This document shows, piece after piece, positions 26,052-34,559 of a stretch of 61,096 nucleotides of DNA. This DNA comes from CAZXEJ01 sp964639895 (GTDB lineage: Bacteria; Desulfobacterota_D; UBA1144; Nemesobacterales; JADFKM01), in the NCBI GenBank assembly GCA_964639895.1, contig CAZXEJ010000007.1, forward strand, positions 1 through 61,096, in the 5' to 3' direction. A model generated the notes under the pieces. That model saw only the letters and a list, made by a program, of their open reading frames with translations, had not been told where the DNA came from and did not search any database. Within the stretch, counting starts at the first letter, position 1; the number at the start of each line of letters is the position of its first letter. The position numbers were made by a program, and so were the translations under genes.

Positions 26052-26080
26052 AGCATATCAGTTTGATAACGCAATGTAAA
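26052..26080 (-). promoter_or_regulatory. promoter of the yebC-ruvCAB operon
   Basis: Minus-strand TTTACA (26080-26075), 17 bases, TATGCT (26057-26052), about 60 bases before yebC, in an AT-rich patch. Confidence 0.6.
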
Positions 26081-26844
26081 CAACACGAATCATTGTAACT
26101 TGCTTCTCGCCCATTCCAACTGCAACGGTCAGAGAACCACGCCCTTCTCCACTGCCGCTGAAAAGCCTCCGCACGATCGCGCCACAAGAGAGCGCGGCTC
26201 TACTCTCACTCACGGGTGCCTCCTCACCCCTCCGGGGGAGAGCCGCATCCAAGATCCGCAAGACCGCTTCCACCCACGTGCGCCGCACATCCATCGGCTT
26301 CGGCACCCGGCTGGCGATGGGTAAGGAGAGGCGCCACGGTACACCCTGCCCCACAGGTGTGCGTCCGCCCGTAGCGGGAGGGGGAATCGCACCGCCCTCC
26401 CTCCTACCGCTTGCTCTTATTTCCCAGGCTTGCATTCGTATTGAAAGCCGGTGGCGGGGCTCTTGAGCGTTCCTGCACCTCCTTTACTCGCTTTCCAGAG
26501 ACTCACGTACCCATGCAACCCCGCCACGGCATGGCACCCATATCCTTGCCGCCCCATACGCGCCACGCTCTGGTGGGATGGCGGTGGAGACGGGTAAAAG
26601 AACCCTTGGCCGGCGCTGCTGTTGATCGTAGCTGCGGCAAGAGAGAAGCCCTGCCCCTACCGAGCCTCCACGGAACCCATATATGAAGGGCAGCGTTGTA
26701 GAGGCCCTCCCTATACAGACACAATACAGACACAGAGGTCGCCACGACAAGGGCCGCAAGAAGTCTCAATGCGGCGCCGCCCCACGTTCCCCCCCTCTCC
26801 AAAGCCGCTTCGGAAGCCCCACGGCAGCGGGTTTCGATTTACTG
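26081..26844. other. spacer upstream of yebC, no gene seen
   Basis: About 760 bases. Open frames here give low-complexity translations on both strands without motifs. No tRNA or known RNA fold was recognised. Confidence 0.5.
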
Positions 26845-26873
26845 TTGCAGCGACGGTTAAGATGGTTTATAAT
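26845..26873 (+). promoter_or_regulatory. strong sigma70-like promoter with no assigned gene
   Basis: TTGCAG (26845-26850), exactly 17 bases, then a perfect TATAAT (26868-26873). Transcription would start near 26880, 560 bases before rho, into sequence with no coding frame of note. It may drive an unassigned small RNA or a long rho leader. Confidence 0.65.
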
Positions 26874-26879
26874 AGATGG

Positions 26880-27240
26880 TGTACCTGGACTGCAGGTTTC
26901 GACTTTCATCGACGACAAGTCCTCCAACGAAACTTAGAGGAAGCGTTCCCCGGCAGAAGGGAGTGAGGCTGCGCCTAAGGATCAGCTGAGAGTTCATACA
27001 GCAGACCAAAGCACCTGACGAATTATCTTTACGTCTTGTATGGCATCCCCGGATACAAGCTAATCACGGGGAGGTTCTCGGGCTGGCGGAGTGTCGGGAA
27101 GTATGCGTGCTTTGTAGGCCACGGAGCAGCCGGCGGTGAATGCAGGAAGCCTCATACGTCGCACAAGGGGGAACGCCGGAGGGGACGCTACGGAAGTAAC
27201 TAGGTGTCGAGGCGGAGGCGGCGACTGTGCCGTCGGTCCG
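26880..27240 (+). ncRNA. possible non-coding transcript upstream of rho
   Basis: The bounds are rough: start from the promoter above, end unknown. The stretch contains a 7-bp hairpin (27035-27041 with 27053-27059). I tested it by eye against tmRNA, RNase P RNA, SRP RNA and 6S RNA and found no conserved cores. The call rests on promoter strength and lack of coding frame only. Confidence 0.25.
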
Positions 27241-27301
27241 GAGTGGCGGTGTGTGATCCACGGCCCGGGACCGAGGGGCGACGGTTGACCGCGCAGAGCT
27301 A

Positions 27302-27331
27302 TTGACAAACAAGGGAGGCGGAATGCATAAT
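27302..27331 (+). promoter_or_regulatory. promoter of rho
   Basis: A perfect TTGACA (27302-27307), 18 bases, CATAAT (27326-27331). The predicted start leaves a leader of about 100 bases before the rho ATG. Rho is often autoregulated through its leader. Confidence 0.75.
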
Positions 27332-27440
27332 ATAGGTGGCCGGAGGATGGAGAACCCACCCGGTCCCGATCCCAAAGATTCCCCCCGCAAGTGTAGACAG
27401 TATCAAAACCCCAAAAAACCACTACATCACAGATACGACC

Positions 27441-28751
27441 ATGGCAAAGAGTTCTAAGGCAGTAGACCAACTGGAAGAGGTTGCAACGGAAGAAGAACAC
27501 CTTCTCAACCTCAACGAACTGAGAGAGAGGCCTCCACAGGAGCTGATGAAGCTCGCGCGGGAGCTGAACATAGACGACACCTCCCGCATGTCGAAGCAGG
27601 ATCTCATATACTCCATTCTCAAGGCACAGAGCGAGAAGGAAGGGGTCATACTGGCCTCAGGCGTGCTGGAGATACTGTCCGAGGGATACGGGTTCCTGCG
27701 CTCGCCCAAGTACAGCTACCTGCCCGGTCCGGACGACATATACGTATCGAAGTCCCAGATCCGCTCCTTCAACTTGAAGACGGGCGATACCATATCCGGC
27801 CAGGTACGGCTCCCCCGCGACGGAGAAAAGAACCTCGCCCTTCTCAAGATCGAGAGCGTAAACTACGAACCCCCCGAAAAGTGCAGGGAGCGCATCCCGT
27901 TCGAGAGCTTGGTGCCCCTGCATCCTGAATCCAGGCTCGAGCTCGAACACGACAAGAACGAGTTCTGTACCCGAGTTCTAGACCTGTTCGTCCCCGTCGG
28001 CAAGGGACAGCGTGCTCTCATCGTGGCTCCCCCCAGGACGGGTAAGACGGTGCTGCTGCAAAAGATTGCAAACGGGATCACGCGCAACCACCCCGAAGTG
28101 GTACTCATCGTACTGCTGATCGACGAGAGGCCGGAAGAGGTCACCGACATGCAGCGCTCCGTCAAGGCCGAGGTCGTAAGCTCCACGTTCGACGAGCCGC
28201 CTCAGCGCCACATACAGGTGTCGGACATGGTGTTGGAGAAGGCCAAACGGCTGGTCGAACACGGCAAGGACGTAGTCATACTCCTCGACAGCCTGACCCG
28301 CCTGGCCAGGGCGAGCAACACGGTGACGCCCGCCAGCGGCCGCGTTCTGTCGGGCGGAATCGAGGCGAGCGCGCTGCAGAGGCCGAAGCGGTTCTTCGGC
28401 GCCGCCCGCAACACCGAGGAAGGCGGCAGCCTCACCATTATCGCGACCGCCCTCATCGACACGGGAAGCCGCATGGACGAAGTGATTTTCGAGGAGTTCA
28501 AGGGGACGGGCAATATGGAGGTCTATCTTGATCGCCGGCTCGCCGACAAGAGGGTGTTCCCGGCCATCGACCTCCACCGCTCCGGCACGAGGAAAGAGGA
28601 GCTGTTGCTGAGCGAAGAGGTGCTCAACAAGGTGTGGCTGCTGCGCAAGGTGCTGAGCCCGATGAACACCGTCGAGGCGATGGAGTTCCTGCTGGACAAG
28701 ATGCGCGGCACGAAGTCCAACCAGGAGTTCCTGAGCATGATGAACCAGTAG
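27441..28751 (+). CDS. rho: transcription termination factor Rho
   Basis: Hexameric RNA-dependent ATPase that ends transcription. The 436-residue protein has the Rho N-terminal helical domain (LNLNELRERPPQELMKLAREL), the RNA-binding cold-shock-like domain (SEGYGFLRSPKYSYLPGPDDIYVS), Walker A PPRTGKTVLLQ, Walker B ILLDSLTRLAR, and the Q/R-loop region TIIATALIDTGSRMDEVI. There is no large insertion. The ATG at 27441 gives the family start; longer frames upstream are not supported. It is monocistronic. Confidence 0.98.
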   Translation: MAKSSKAVDQLEEVATEEEHLLNLNELRERPPQELMKLARELNIDDTSRMSKQDLIYSILKAQSEKEGVILASGVLEILSEGYGFLRSPKYSYLPGPDDIYVSKSQIRSFNLKTGDTISGQVRLPRDGEKNLALLKIESVNYEPPEKCRERIPFESLVPLHPESRLELEHDKNEFCTRVLDLFVPVGKGQRALIVAPPRTGKTVLLQKIANGITRNHPEVVLIVLLIDERPEEVTDMQRSVKAEVVSSTFDEPPQRHIQVSDMVLEKAKRLVEHGKDVVILLDSLTRLARASNTVTPASGRVLSGGIEASALQRPKRFFGAARNTEEGGSLTIIATALIDTGSRMDEVIFEEFKGTGNMEVYLDRRLADKRVFPAIDLHRSGTRKEELLLSEEVLNKVWLLRKVLSPMNTVEAMEFLLDKMRGTKSNQEFLSMMNQ

Positions 28752-29191
28752 CGCTGCGGTCCTATGCATCCTCGCGGGTAGAGCGGGACATATCGAGGGC
28801 GGCCCCCTTGACAAAGGTTGACCGCAACGTGCGGCGCAACAGGGAGAGACATTCAGGGCGGTCTCCTTCCCCGACGGCCGAACCCTTGCTAAGGCGCAAA
28901 GGGGGAGGCGATCCAGGGATCTGTTCTCCTCACCACGAAGGCACCCCCTGGGCCGGCCGAGAGGTGCGACGTTACATCCCCGACTCCGAGCCCTGGCCAG
29001 CGACCTTCCCACCTCACCCCTGATCATGGCCGACCTGTGCTCCCGGCAACTACCATACGTTCGACGACATCCCTCTCAGCCTATCAGCTCACCCATCAAG
29101 GGTCCCGATCCCGCACACGACGGAGCCGGAACCGACAGCGCTCAAGCACCCACCAGAGCCCCCCAACCCCCGCCACATGCCCACCTGTGTG
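28752..29191. other. spacer downstream of rho
   Basis: About 440 bases with no coding frame of merit and no clear intrinsic terminator. Isolated TTGACA boxes (for example at 28809) lack a matching -10. Confidence 0.5.
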
Positions 29192-29220
29192 TTGTGCAGA
29201 ACGCGGTGTTGTCATATAAT
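29192..29220 (+). promoter_or_regulatory. promoter of the unknown gene at 29256
   Basis: TTGTGC (29192-29197), 17 bases, perfect TATAAT (29215-29220). The predicted transcript starts near 29227, which rules out the in-frame TTG at 29223 and supports the ATG at 29256. Confidence 0.6.
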
Positions 29221-29255
29221 CGTTGAGGGAATCCTTCACATACGGCACAAACCCC

Positions 29256-29813
29256 ATGCAACACATAGACGCACGCGAGGGAGCTAGACGGCAGCACCGC
29301 GTGATCGCGCTCTTTGCCGTTCTGCAGTGCTGGATAAGAAAACTCGACGGCGTGGTCCTCAACAAGAGCCATCTCGAGAGGCTTATAGGACTCAAACGGA
29401 TCAAGAGAAACAGGATAAGGTGGTTTCTCGAAGACGTATCCGAGTTCTTTCCCTACCACCGGGAGCACTGGCATACCAACTCCAAGGACAGCTTCTCCTA
29501 CCTCGTCCTCTCACGCCTCCCGTTTGAAGAAGAACCCGAACGGCCAGAGGGCCCCTCGCGCACACCACAGGAAACGACCCGAGACCAGGCCCAAGGCAAC
29601 GACGCAGGGCCTCGGATAGATCTCCTCCAGCTATGGAACAAGCCCGACCCTAAGGAGCTGGACAAGCTGTCGGAGATGTTGCCCCCATGTTTCAGCGGCC
29701 GCGACAACTTCGACGAGCGCCTCCTGAGCGCCTACCTGGCTCTGCTCGTACAGGGGCAGATTTCGCCCACGGCGCTCACTCTACCCAAATTGAGGCCGCT
29801 CCTCGAGGAGTAA
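29256..29813 (+). CDS. protein of unknown function
   Basis: A 185-residue soluble protein that I do not recognise. The N-terminal half is helical and basic with Trp residues (VLQCWIRKLDGVVLNKSHLERLI; RNRIRWFLEDVSEFFPYHREHW). A Pro/Glu/Thr-rich linker (about 95-115) joins it to an acidic-hydrophobic C-terminal part (DERLLSAYLALLVQGQIS). The basic N-terminal part might bind nucleic acid. A good promoter and normal amino-acid mix support a real gene; the ribosome site is weak. It stands alone. Confidence 0.7.
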   Translation: MQHIDAREGARRQHRVIALFAVLQCWIRKLDGVVLNKSHLERLIGLKRIKRNRIRWFLEDVSEFFPYHREHWHTNSKDSFSYLVLSRLPFEEEPERPEGPSRTPQETTRDQAQGNDAGPRIDLLQLWNKPDPKELDKLSEMLPPCFSGRDNFDERLLSAYLALLVQGQISPTALTLPKLRPLLEE

Positions 29814-30141
29814 CGGATCACCGAGGAGGCCCACATCAAGCGCCGCCCCACCGCCCTGGTCTCAGCCCTCCCCTCCGGCTGCAATGCGACAGGAAGGTCG
29901 CGATACTCAGCGACGACCCGACCAACCGCTGTGCACTAGGGGAAGGAGATCACTCCACGCTGCAACAAGCGACGTCCGTGACAGGAACACCTCCCAGCCA
30001 GTGATGACGGGGGAAAAGAGTGCAAGAGGCCGCGGGGTAAGGGGTAGTGCGGACCCAGGCTCCCATTGGGGGTGCAGGGTAGGTAAGGAGCAGCGATGCC
30101 CACTCCCATGACGGCTGGCTCTTCCCTGAGGGGCCGTGGGA
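29814..30141. other. convergent spacer, no gene seen
   Basis: About 330 bases between the unknown gene and the sufS end. No terminator with a T-run and no RNA gene was seen. Confidence 0.5.
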
Positions 30142-31392
30142 CTACTTGGCGAAGAGGCGCCAGGCGCGCTCGATGCCGTCGACGAGCTTGTCTATCTCCT
30201 CTGCGGTGTTGTAGAGGTAGAAGCTCGCCCTTACGGTGTTCTCTAGACCTAGGCGCTTCATCAGGGGTTGGGTACAGTGGTGGCCCGAGCGGACGGCGAT
30301 ACCGCTCTCGTCGAGCACGCCGGCCACGTCGTGCGGGTGTACGCCCTTTACGTTGAAAGAGAGCACCCCTATGGTGTCGCCGTGTGCGGGCGAATAGCAC
30401 TCTATCCAGGGAAGCTCCTCGAGGCGCTGCCTGGCGTGACGCAGCAAAGACCTCTCGTGTTCGAGCAACGCCTCCATGTCGAACCGCCCCAGGTAGTCGA
30501 CGGCCGCGCCGAGCCCAATGCCGCCCGCCACGTTGGGGGTGCCGGCTTCGAACTTCCACGGCAACTCGTTCCACGTAGCCCCGTCCACGGTCACTGTCTC
30601 AATCATGTCGCCGCCGCAAAGAAACGGGTGCATCCCCTCGAGCAGCTCTTGACGCGCGTAGAGGAACCCGGTGCCCATGGGACCAAGCATCTTATGGCCC
30701 GAGGCCACGAGGAAATCGCACCCCATGGCACGCACGTCCACCGGCATGTGTGGCAACGATTGGGCGGCGTCGACGAGCACCAACGCGCCCACTTTCCTCG
30801 CCTCCTCGACGACGGCCGCGACGGGATTTATCACACCCAGAGAGTTGGAAGCGTGTATCACACCCACGAGCTTAGTCCTATCGGTGATGAGGGAGCGGAG
30901 ATGGTCGAGGTCCAGGATGCCTTCGTCGGTGATGTCGGCGTACTTGAGCGTTATACCACGCATCTGGCGCAACATCTGCCAGGGGACGATGTTCGAGTGG
31001 TGCTCCATTATGGTGATCACCACCTCGTCACCCGCCGACAGGTTCCTGAGGCCCCAGGCGTAGGCCACCAGATTGACCGATTCCGTCGCGTTGCGGGTGA
31101 ACACCACCTCGCGCCAGCTCGAGGCACCGATGAAATCGGCCACTTTACGATGGGCCTCCTCGTACTTAAGCGTGGCCTCGTAACTCAGGGTGTGCACGGC
31201 GCGGTGGATGTTCGCGTTGTAACGGGTGTAGAACTCACTGACGGTCTCTATCACTTGTCGGGGCCGCTGCGTCGTGGCCGCGTTGTCAAGATAGACCAAG
31301 GGATGTCCGTTTACCATCCTGGACAGTATGGGGAAATCCTCCCTTACGCTGTCCACGTCCAGCTTCTTCATCTTCTTTGGTTCCACACTCAT
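30142..31392 (-). CDS. sufS: cysteine desulfurase SufS
   Basis: A 416-residue PLP enzyme that removes sulfur from cysteine for Fe-S cluster assembly. The start region VREDFPILSRMVNGHPLVYLDNAATTQRP, the PLP lysine in ASGHKMLGP (near 232), and the persulfide cysteine in RSGHHCTQP (near 372) define the SufS (group II) type. The ATG at 31392 fits the family; the upstream extension is not needed. It lies 218 bases after sufU on the same strand. SufBCD are not in the window. Confidence 0.95.
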   Translation of the reverse strand: MSVEPKKMKKLDVDSVREDFPILSRMVNGHPLVYLDNAATTQRPRQVIETVSEFYTRYNANIHRAVHTLSYEATLKYEEAHRKVADFIGASSWREVVFTRNATESVNLVAYAWGLRNLSAGDEVVITIMEHHSNIVPWQMLRQMRGITLKYADITDEGILDLDHLRSLITDRTKLVGVIHASNSLGVINPVAAVVEEARKVGALVLVDAAQSLPHMPVDVRAMGCDFLVASGHKMLGPMGTGFLYARQELLEGMHPFLCGGDMIETVTVDGATWNELPWKFEAGTPNVAGGIGLGAAVDYLGRFDMEALLEHERSLLRHARQRLEELPWIECYSPAHGDTIGVLSFNVKGVHPHDVAGVLDESGIAVRSGHHCTQPLMKRLGLENTVRASFYLYNTAEEIDKLVDGIERAWRLFAK

Positions 31393-31610
31393 CACTGTGC
31401 CACCCCGGCGCCCACGGAGCGCCGTATATGTATATATAAATCTACTGGAACGAACCTCCAAAAGCCAATTCCCTCAGACTGCACGACGCGTGAAAGACTT
31501 GGTACTGGAAAGGTCCCAGCACGGGAGAAACACACCTATGCAGGCGCCTGAAAAGAGAAAGGGGCCGGCGACCACGGCTCCGACACGCCCTAGAGAGCCG
31601 TAGGACCGCT

Positions 31611-32042
31611 TCACCGCTCGTCCCGCCCGCGGCCGGTTGGCTCGTCGGGCCACTCTTTTATGCCGTAGACGCCCGTCTTGAGCACCTTGAGCGGGAGGAC
31701 TGCGCACTTTATACGTATGGGTGTGAGCTTGACCCCTATCTCCCTCAGCAGGTCCTCCATCCCTATCCTCTTGACCTCCTCCAGGTCCCTCCCCTTTATC
31801 ATCTCCGACAGAATGGAGGCCGACGCCTGACTGATGGCGCACCCCTTGCCGCTCACGGCGACCTTCTCGATGACGTTGTCCGAGATCTTGAGGTCGATCC
31901 GCACGACGTCGCCGCACGTGGCGTTGCCCTCTTCGTGCGATATGTCGGCGTCTTCGATCGTACCCCAGTTGCGCGGGTTGCGGTAGTGGTCGAGTAGAAC
32001 CTCCAATCGATCGAACTCTTCGCTGGCCTCTTTTCCCTTCAA
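31611..32042 (-). CDS. sufU: SufU/IscU-like Fe-S cluster scaffold protein
   Basis: A 143-residue NifU/IscU N-terminal domain protein. Three cysteines of the family are present: ATCGD, GKGCAIS and IKCAVLPL. It begins with the LDHYRNPRNWGTIEDAD region. The spacing fits SufU, the sulfur-accepting partner of SufS. The start is a TTG at 32042 with AAGGAG about 12 bases upstream, a loose spacing. Being directly upstream of sufS, it probably shares its transcript. Fe-S supply matters for the LipA half of the fused enzyme at 47-48 kb. Confidence 0.92.
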   Translation of the reverse strand: MKGKEASEEFDRLEVLLDHYRNPRNWGTIEDADISHEEGNATCGDVVRIDLKISDNVIEKVAVSGKGCAISQASASILSEMIKGRDLEEVKRIGMEDLLREIGVKLTPIRIKCAVLPLKVLKTGVYGIKEWPDEPTGRGRDER

Positions 32043-32132
32043 TGTCGAGCCACGCTCCTTGGACGGAAGTTATGCTGAGAGCCGTCGTCTCGAGGGGGAC
32101 GACCGCCCCAGGCCTGCCAGGTCACCCCCTGA

Positions 32133-32165
32133 TTGACATCCCAAGGCTTATAATATTATCATAAT
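32133..32165. promoter_or_regulatory. divergent promoter region, sufU and nitroreductase-like gene
   Basis: A perfect TTGACA (32133-32138) is followed by an AT-only run with several possible -10 boxes; TATCAT (32157-32162) gives an 18-base spacer for the plus strand. The same AT block could supply a minus-strand -10 for sufU. A near-palindrome CTTGTCGACGAAG follows at 32168-32180. Confidence 0.5.
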
Positions 32166-32242
32166 ACCTTGTCGACGAAGACAGTGCCCGTAATGTGAGG
32201 CTTCGCCGTCACAATCCCCTTTTCCGGAGGCGCGAGACCATA

Positions 32243-33622
32243 ATGAAGAGACGCGAAACCACCCGAGGCAAACTCAACCCCGGCTACCTGAAGGCTCTGG
32301 AATACCCGCTCATGGATGCGATAATAAACCGCCGCTCGCGCAGGTTCGGGCTGGGTATGGAGCTCTCGAACAGCTCGCTCGAGTTCAAGTCCGCACACCC
32401 GCCCGTCCCGCTCGACGAGTTCGAAGAGGCGATGCTGGTGTGGGCCGGCACGGGGCTCACGGGCCTCTGTCTGGCCGACCTCCCCCCGGAGACGGGGATC
32501 GACCTTCTCTGCCAGTGGACCGGACGGACGTGGCCCTCGGCGTGCAACAACCACGGCACCGAGCTCTTCTTCACCAACGACACGGGCCTCTACTTCGTCA
32601 ACGTAAAGCACATGCTGCCCCGCGACAAGGAGCTGCACATGTTCATGAACTTGTCGCGGGAGGAAAAGATCGAGCGGCTGCTCGAACTCTACCGCGAAAG
32701 CCTTGTGAAGCTCGAAGACGGCCGGGCCGACCTGCCCGACCGCATGCCGGGCCTGTTCGACTTCAACCAATGGAACACCAACAAGCCCGGCACCACGCTG
32801 TTCATCCCCGTGACCGATACGACCGAGGAGTACTTGAACCTGCTATTGCTCTACTGCAGCCACTCCTACGCCTTCACCATAATAGACGATCTAACCGGCA
32901 AGTCCGCCAACCAGGACAAGTGGATCAAAACCGGAAGGATAAAGGACAACGTCCGCATATCGCTATTCGACCTGGAGATGCGGATACTCACCGGCCTCAA
33001 CGTCGAGCAGGCCTTCATCTGCCAGAACATGAGCCTCATGCTGCAGGCGCTGGGACTGGCCGGCTGGACGTTCACGGGGCTGATACCGCGCTTCACCCTT
33101 GGAGCAGCACCAGAGCTATTCAAGGGACTCGGCTTCCGGTTCATCCAGCCTAAGAAAGGTACGATCGATCCCCCGCCCACCGTGCCCGTCGGCAAGGACG
33201 GAGTGTTCGAGGGATACTGCCCGCCCTATTACAAGAACATGGACGAGGCGATAGATGCGTTCCTCGAACACAAAGAGAGCGCCTGGCAGAGCGACAAGCC
33301 CTTCCCCTACATGGAGCCCGACAAGCACCTCATGCGCGCGCCCAAGCCCACGAAGACTACGATCGAGATAGTAAGGAGCGTGGCCAACTACATATACGAC
33401 ACTTACGGCCGCTTCCCGGCTTTCATCGACCCAATGTTCATGCGGCTCGTCTTCCAGGCCCAGCACATCGATCTCGATTTCTACGACAAGTACTACCCCA
33501 AGGGCGCATACACCGATATGCACGTAAATCACTTCAAGATCTTCCACCCGGACCTGGAAGACCCGTTTGCTTCGCGCCACGCCGAAGAGACGGAAAAGAA
33601 GAGAAAGAGGACGAAGGCCTAG
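32243..33622 (+). CDS. nitroreductase-like protein of unknown function
   Basis: A 459-residue protein. Near residues 24-36 it has MDAIINRRSRRFG, the typical start of nitroreductase-fold flavoproteins, followed by LDEFEEAMLVWAGTGLTGL as in their first helices. The rest (DFNQWNTNKPGT; IPVTDTTEEYLNLLLLYCSHSYAFTI; KNMDEAIDAF) is not family-standard. It is about twice the size of a usual nitroreductase. FMN binding is inferred only. GGAGG upstream places the start at the ATG at 32243. It is divergent from sufU. Confidence 0.75.
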   Translation: MKRRETTRGKLNPGYLKALEYPLMDAIINRRSRRFGLGMELSNSSLEFKSAHPPVPLDEFEEAMLVWAGTGLTGLCLADLPPETGIDLLCQWTGRTWPSACNNHGTELFFTNDTGLYFVNVKHMLPRDKELHMFMNLSREEKIERLLELYRESLVKLEDGRADLPDRMPGLFDFNQWNTNKPGTTLFIPVTDTTEEYLNLLLLYCSHSYAFTIIDDLTGKSANQDKWIKTGRIKDNVRISLFDLEMRILTGLNVEQAFICQNMSLMLQALGLAGWTFTGLIPRFTLGAAPELFKGLGFRFIQPKKGTIDPPPTVPVGKDGVFEGYCPPYYKNMDEAIDAFLEHKESAWQSDKPFPYMEPDKHLMRAPKPTKTTIEIVRSVANYIYDTYGRFPAFIDPMFMRLVFQAQHIDLDFYDKYYPKGAYTDMHVNHFKIFHPDLEDPFASRHAEETEKKRKRTKA

Positions 33623-34559
33623 GCTCGAGTTGTCCCTCCCACTCCCTACGGAGGCGGCCCGACACGGTGCCGCCCCGCGGGGGGGAACCGAACACACGGT
33701 GCACAGCCTCCCGGATACCCCCTTCCCTTGGGACAATCGCTGTCCCCCGAGCGGGTCAATACGCCGACTTCCTCCACTTATCAGGGGCAATATCTGACGT
33801 CTACACTGCGCACCCCCCGCGCCGGATACCCGAACACGAAACGACGGGCGGAGGGGGCGGGGGTGAGATCGATTGCGCATCCCCTGTGCTGGCATCCCGG
33901 ACGTCTTGGGTGGAGACCTCACCGGGAAAAACGCACATCCGGCGCGTCCGCAGGGGCCGCCACAGCCCAGGCATTCCACCATTGTTGCAGCCGCCCATAC
34001 GCGTGGCTCCGGTGAAGCTACAATCCAGTGAACCGCAAGGAGAGGAGTCAATCACAAGATGCACGCCCACACGTCCCTCAACCGGCGAGCAGTCTCACCC
34101 CGCGCCTTCGGGGCCGGCTTCCCCGGCGGAAGGGCCAGCCAAAACAGCGCGGCTCAACGCGTGGCCTCCCGGGGGCGACATCATGAACCACGAACGTAAA
34201 CGCACTAGACACCGGCCACCACCTTCACGGGATGGCTAGGGACTCCGCCTCGGCATGGCCACCTTGATCCATTCTTCAAGCCACCGACCCCCCGCACGGC
34301 GGCCGTGGAGCCATCGCCTGCCCCCTTCTTGACACCGGCTCACCCCGGTGTGAGAAAAGGGCACAGTGCCCGTAAATACTCCTTGTCAATCGGCTGGGAT
34401 ACGAATCTGGCTGGTGGCACCGGCCTAGCCGGGCCGGCCACCAAAGAGACAGCGGGCGAATCACTGCCGCGGCGTCGGATGCTGAACCATACCCCCCCTC
34501 GGCCGCGACGGTCCTCGCGCACCACGAGGGGTGAGTAACCGACGACGGCCTGGGCGCTC
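33623..34559. other. GC-rich spacer, possible weak terminators only
   Basis: About 940 bases between convergent genes. A short perfect hairpin GGGCAC/GTGCCC (34359-34371) is followed, read on the minus strand, by TTTTC and could end the acyl-CoA ligase transcript. A second stem (ACACCGG with CCGGTGT near 34333-34351) lies beside it. No gene seen. Confidence 0.5.

Noticed and set aside
26880..27240. tmRNA or RNase P RNA upstream of rho
   Set aside because: No tag peptide, no tRNA-like 3' end with CCA, and no GAGGAAAGTCC or ACAGAA cores were found.
28802..28815. TTGACA after rho as a promoter
   Set aside because: No acceptable -10 box at 15-19 bases and no gene for 440 bases.
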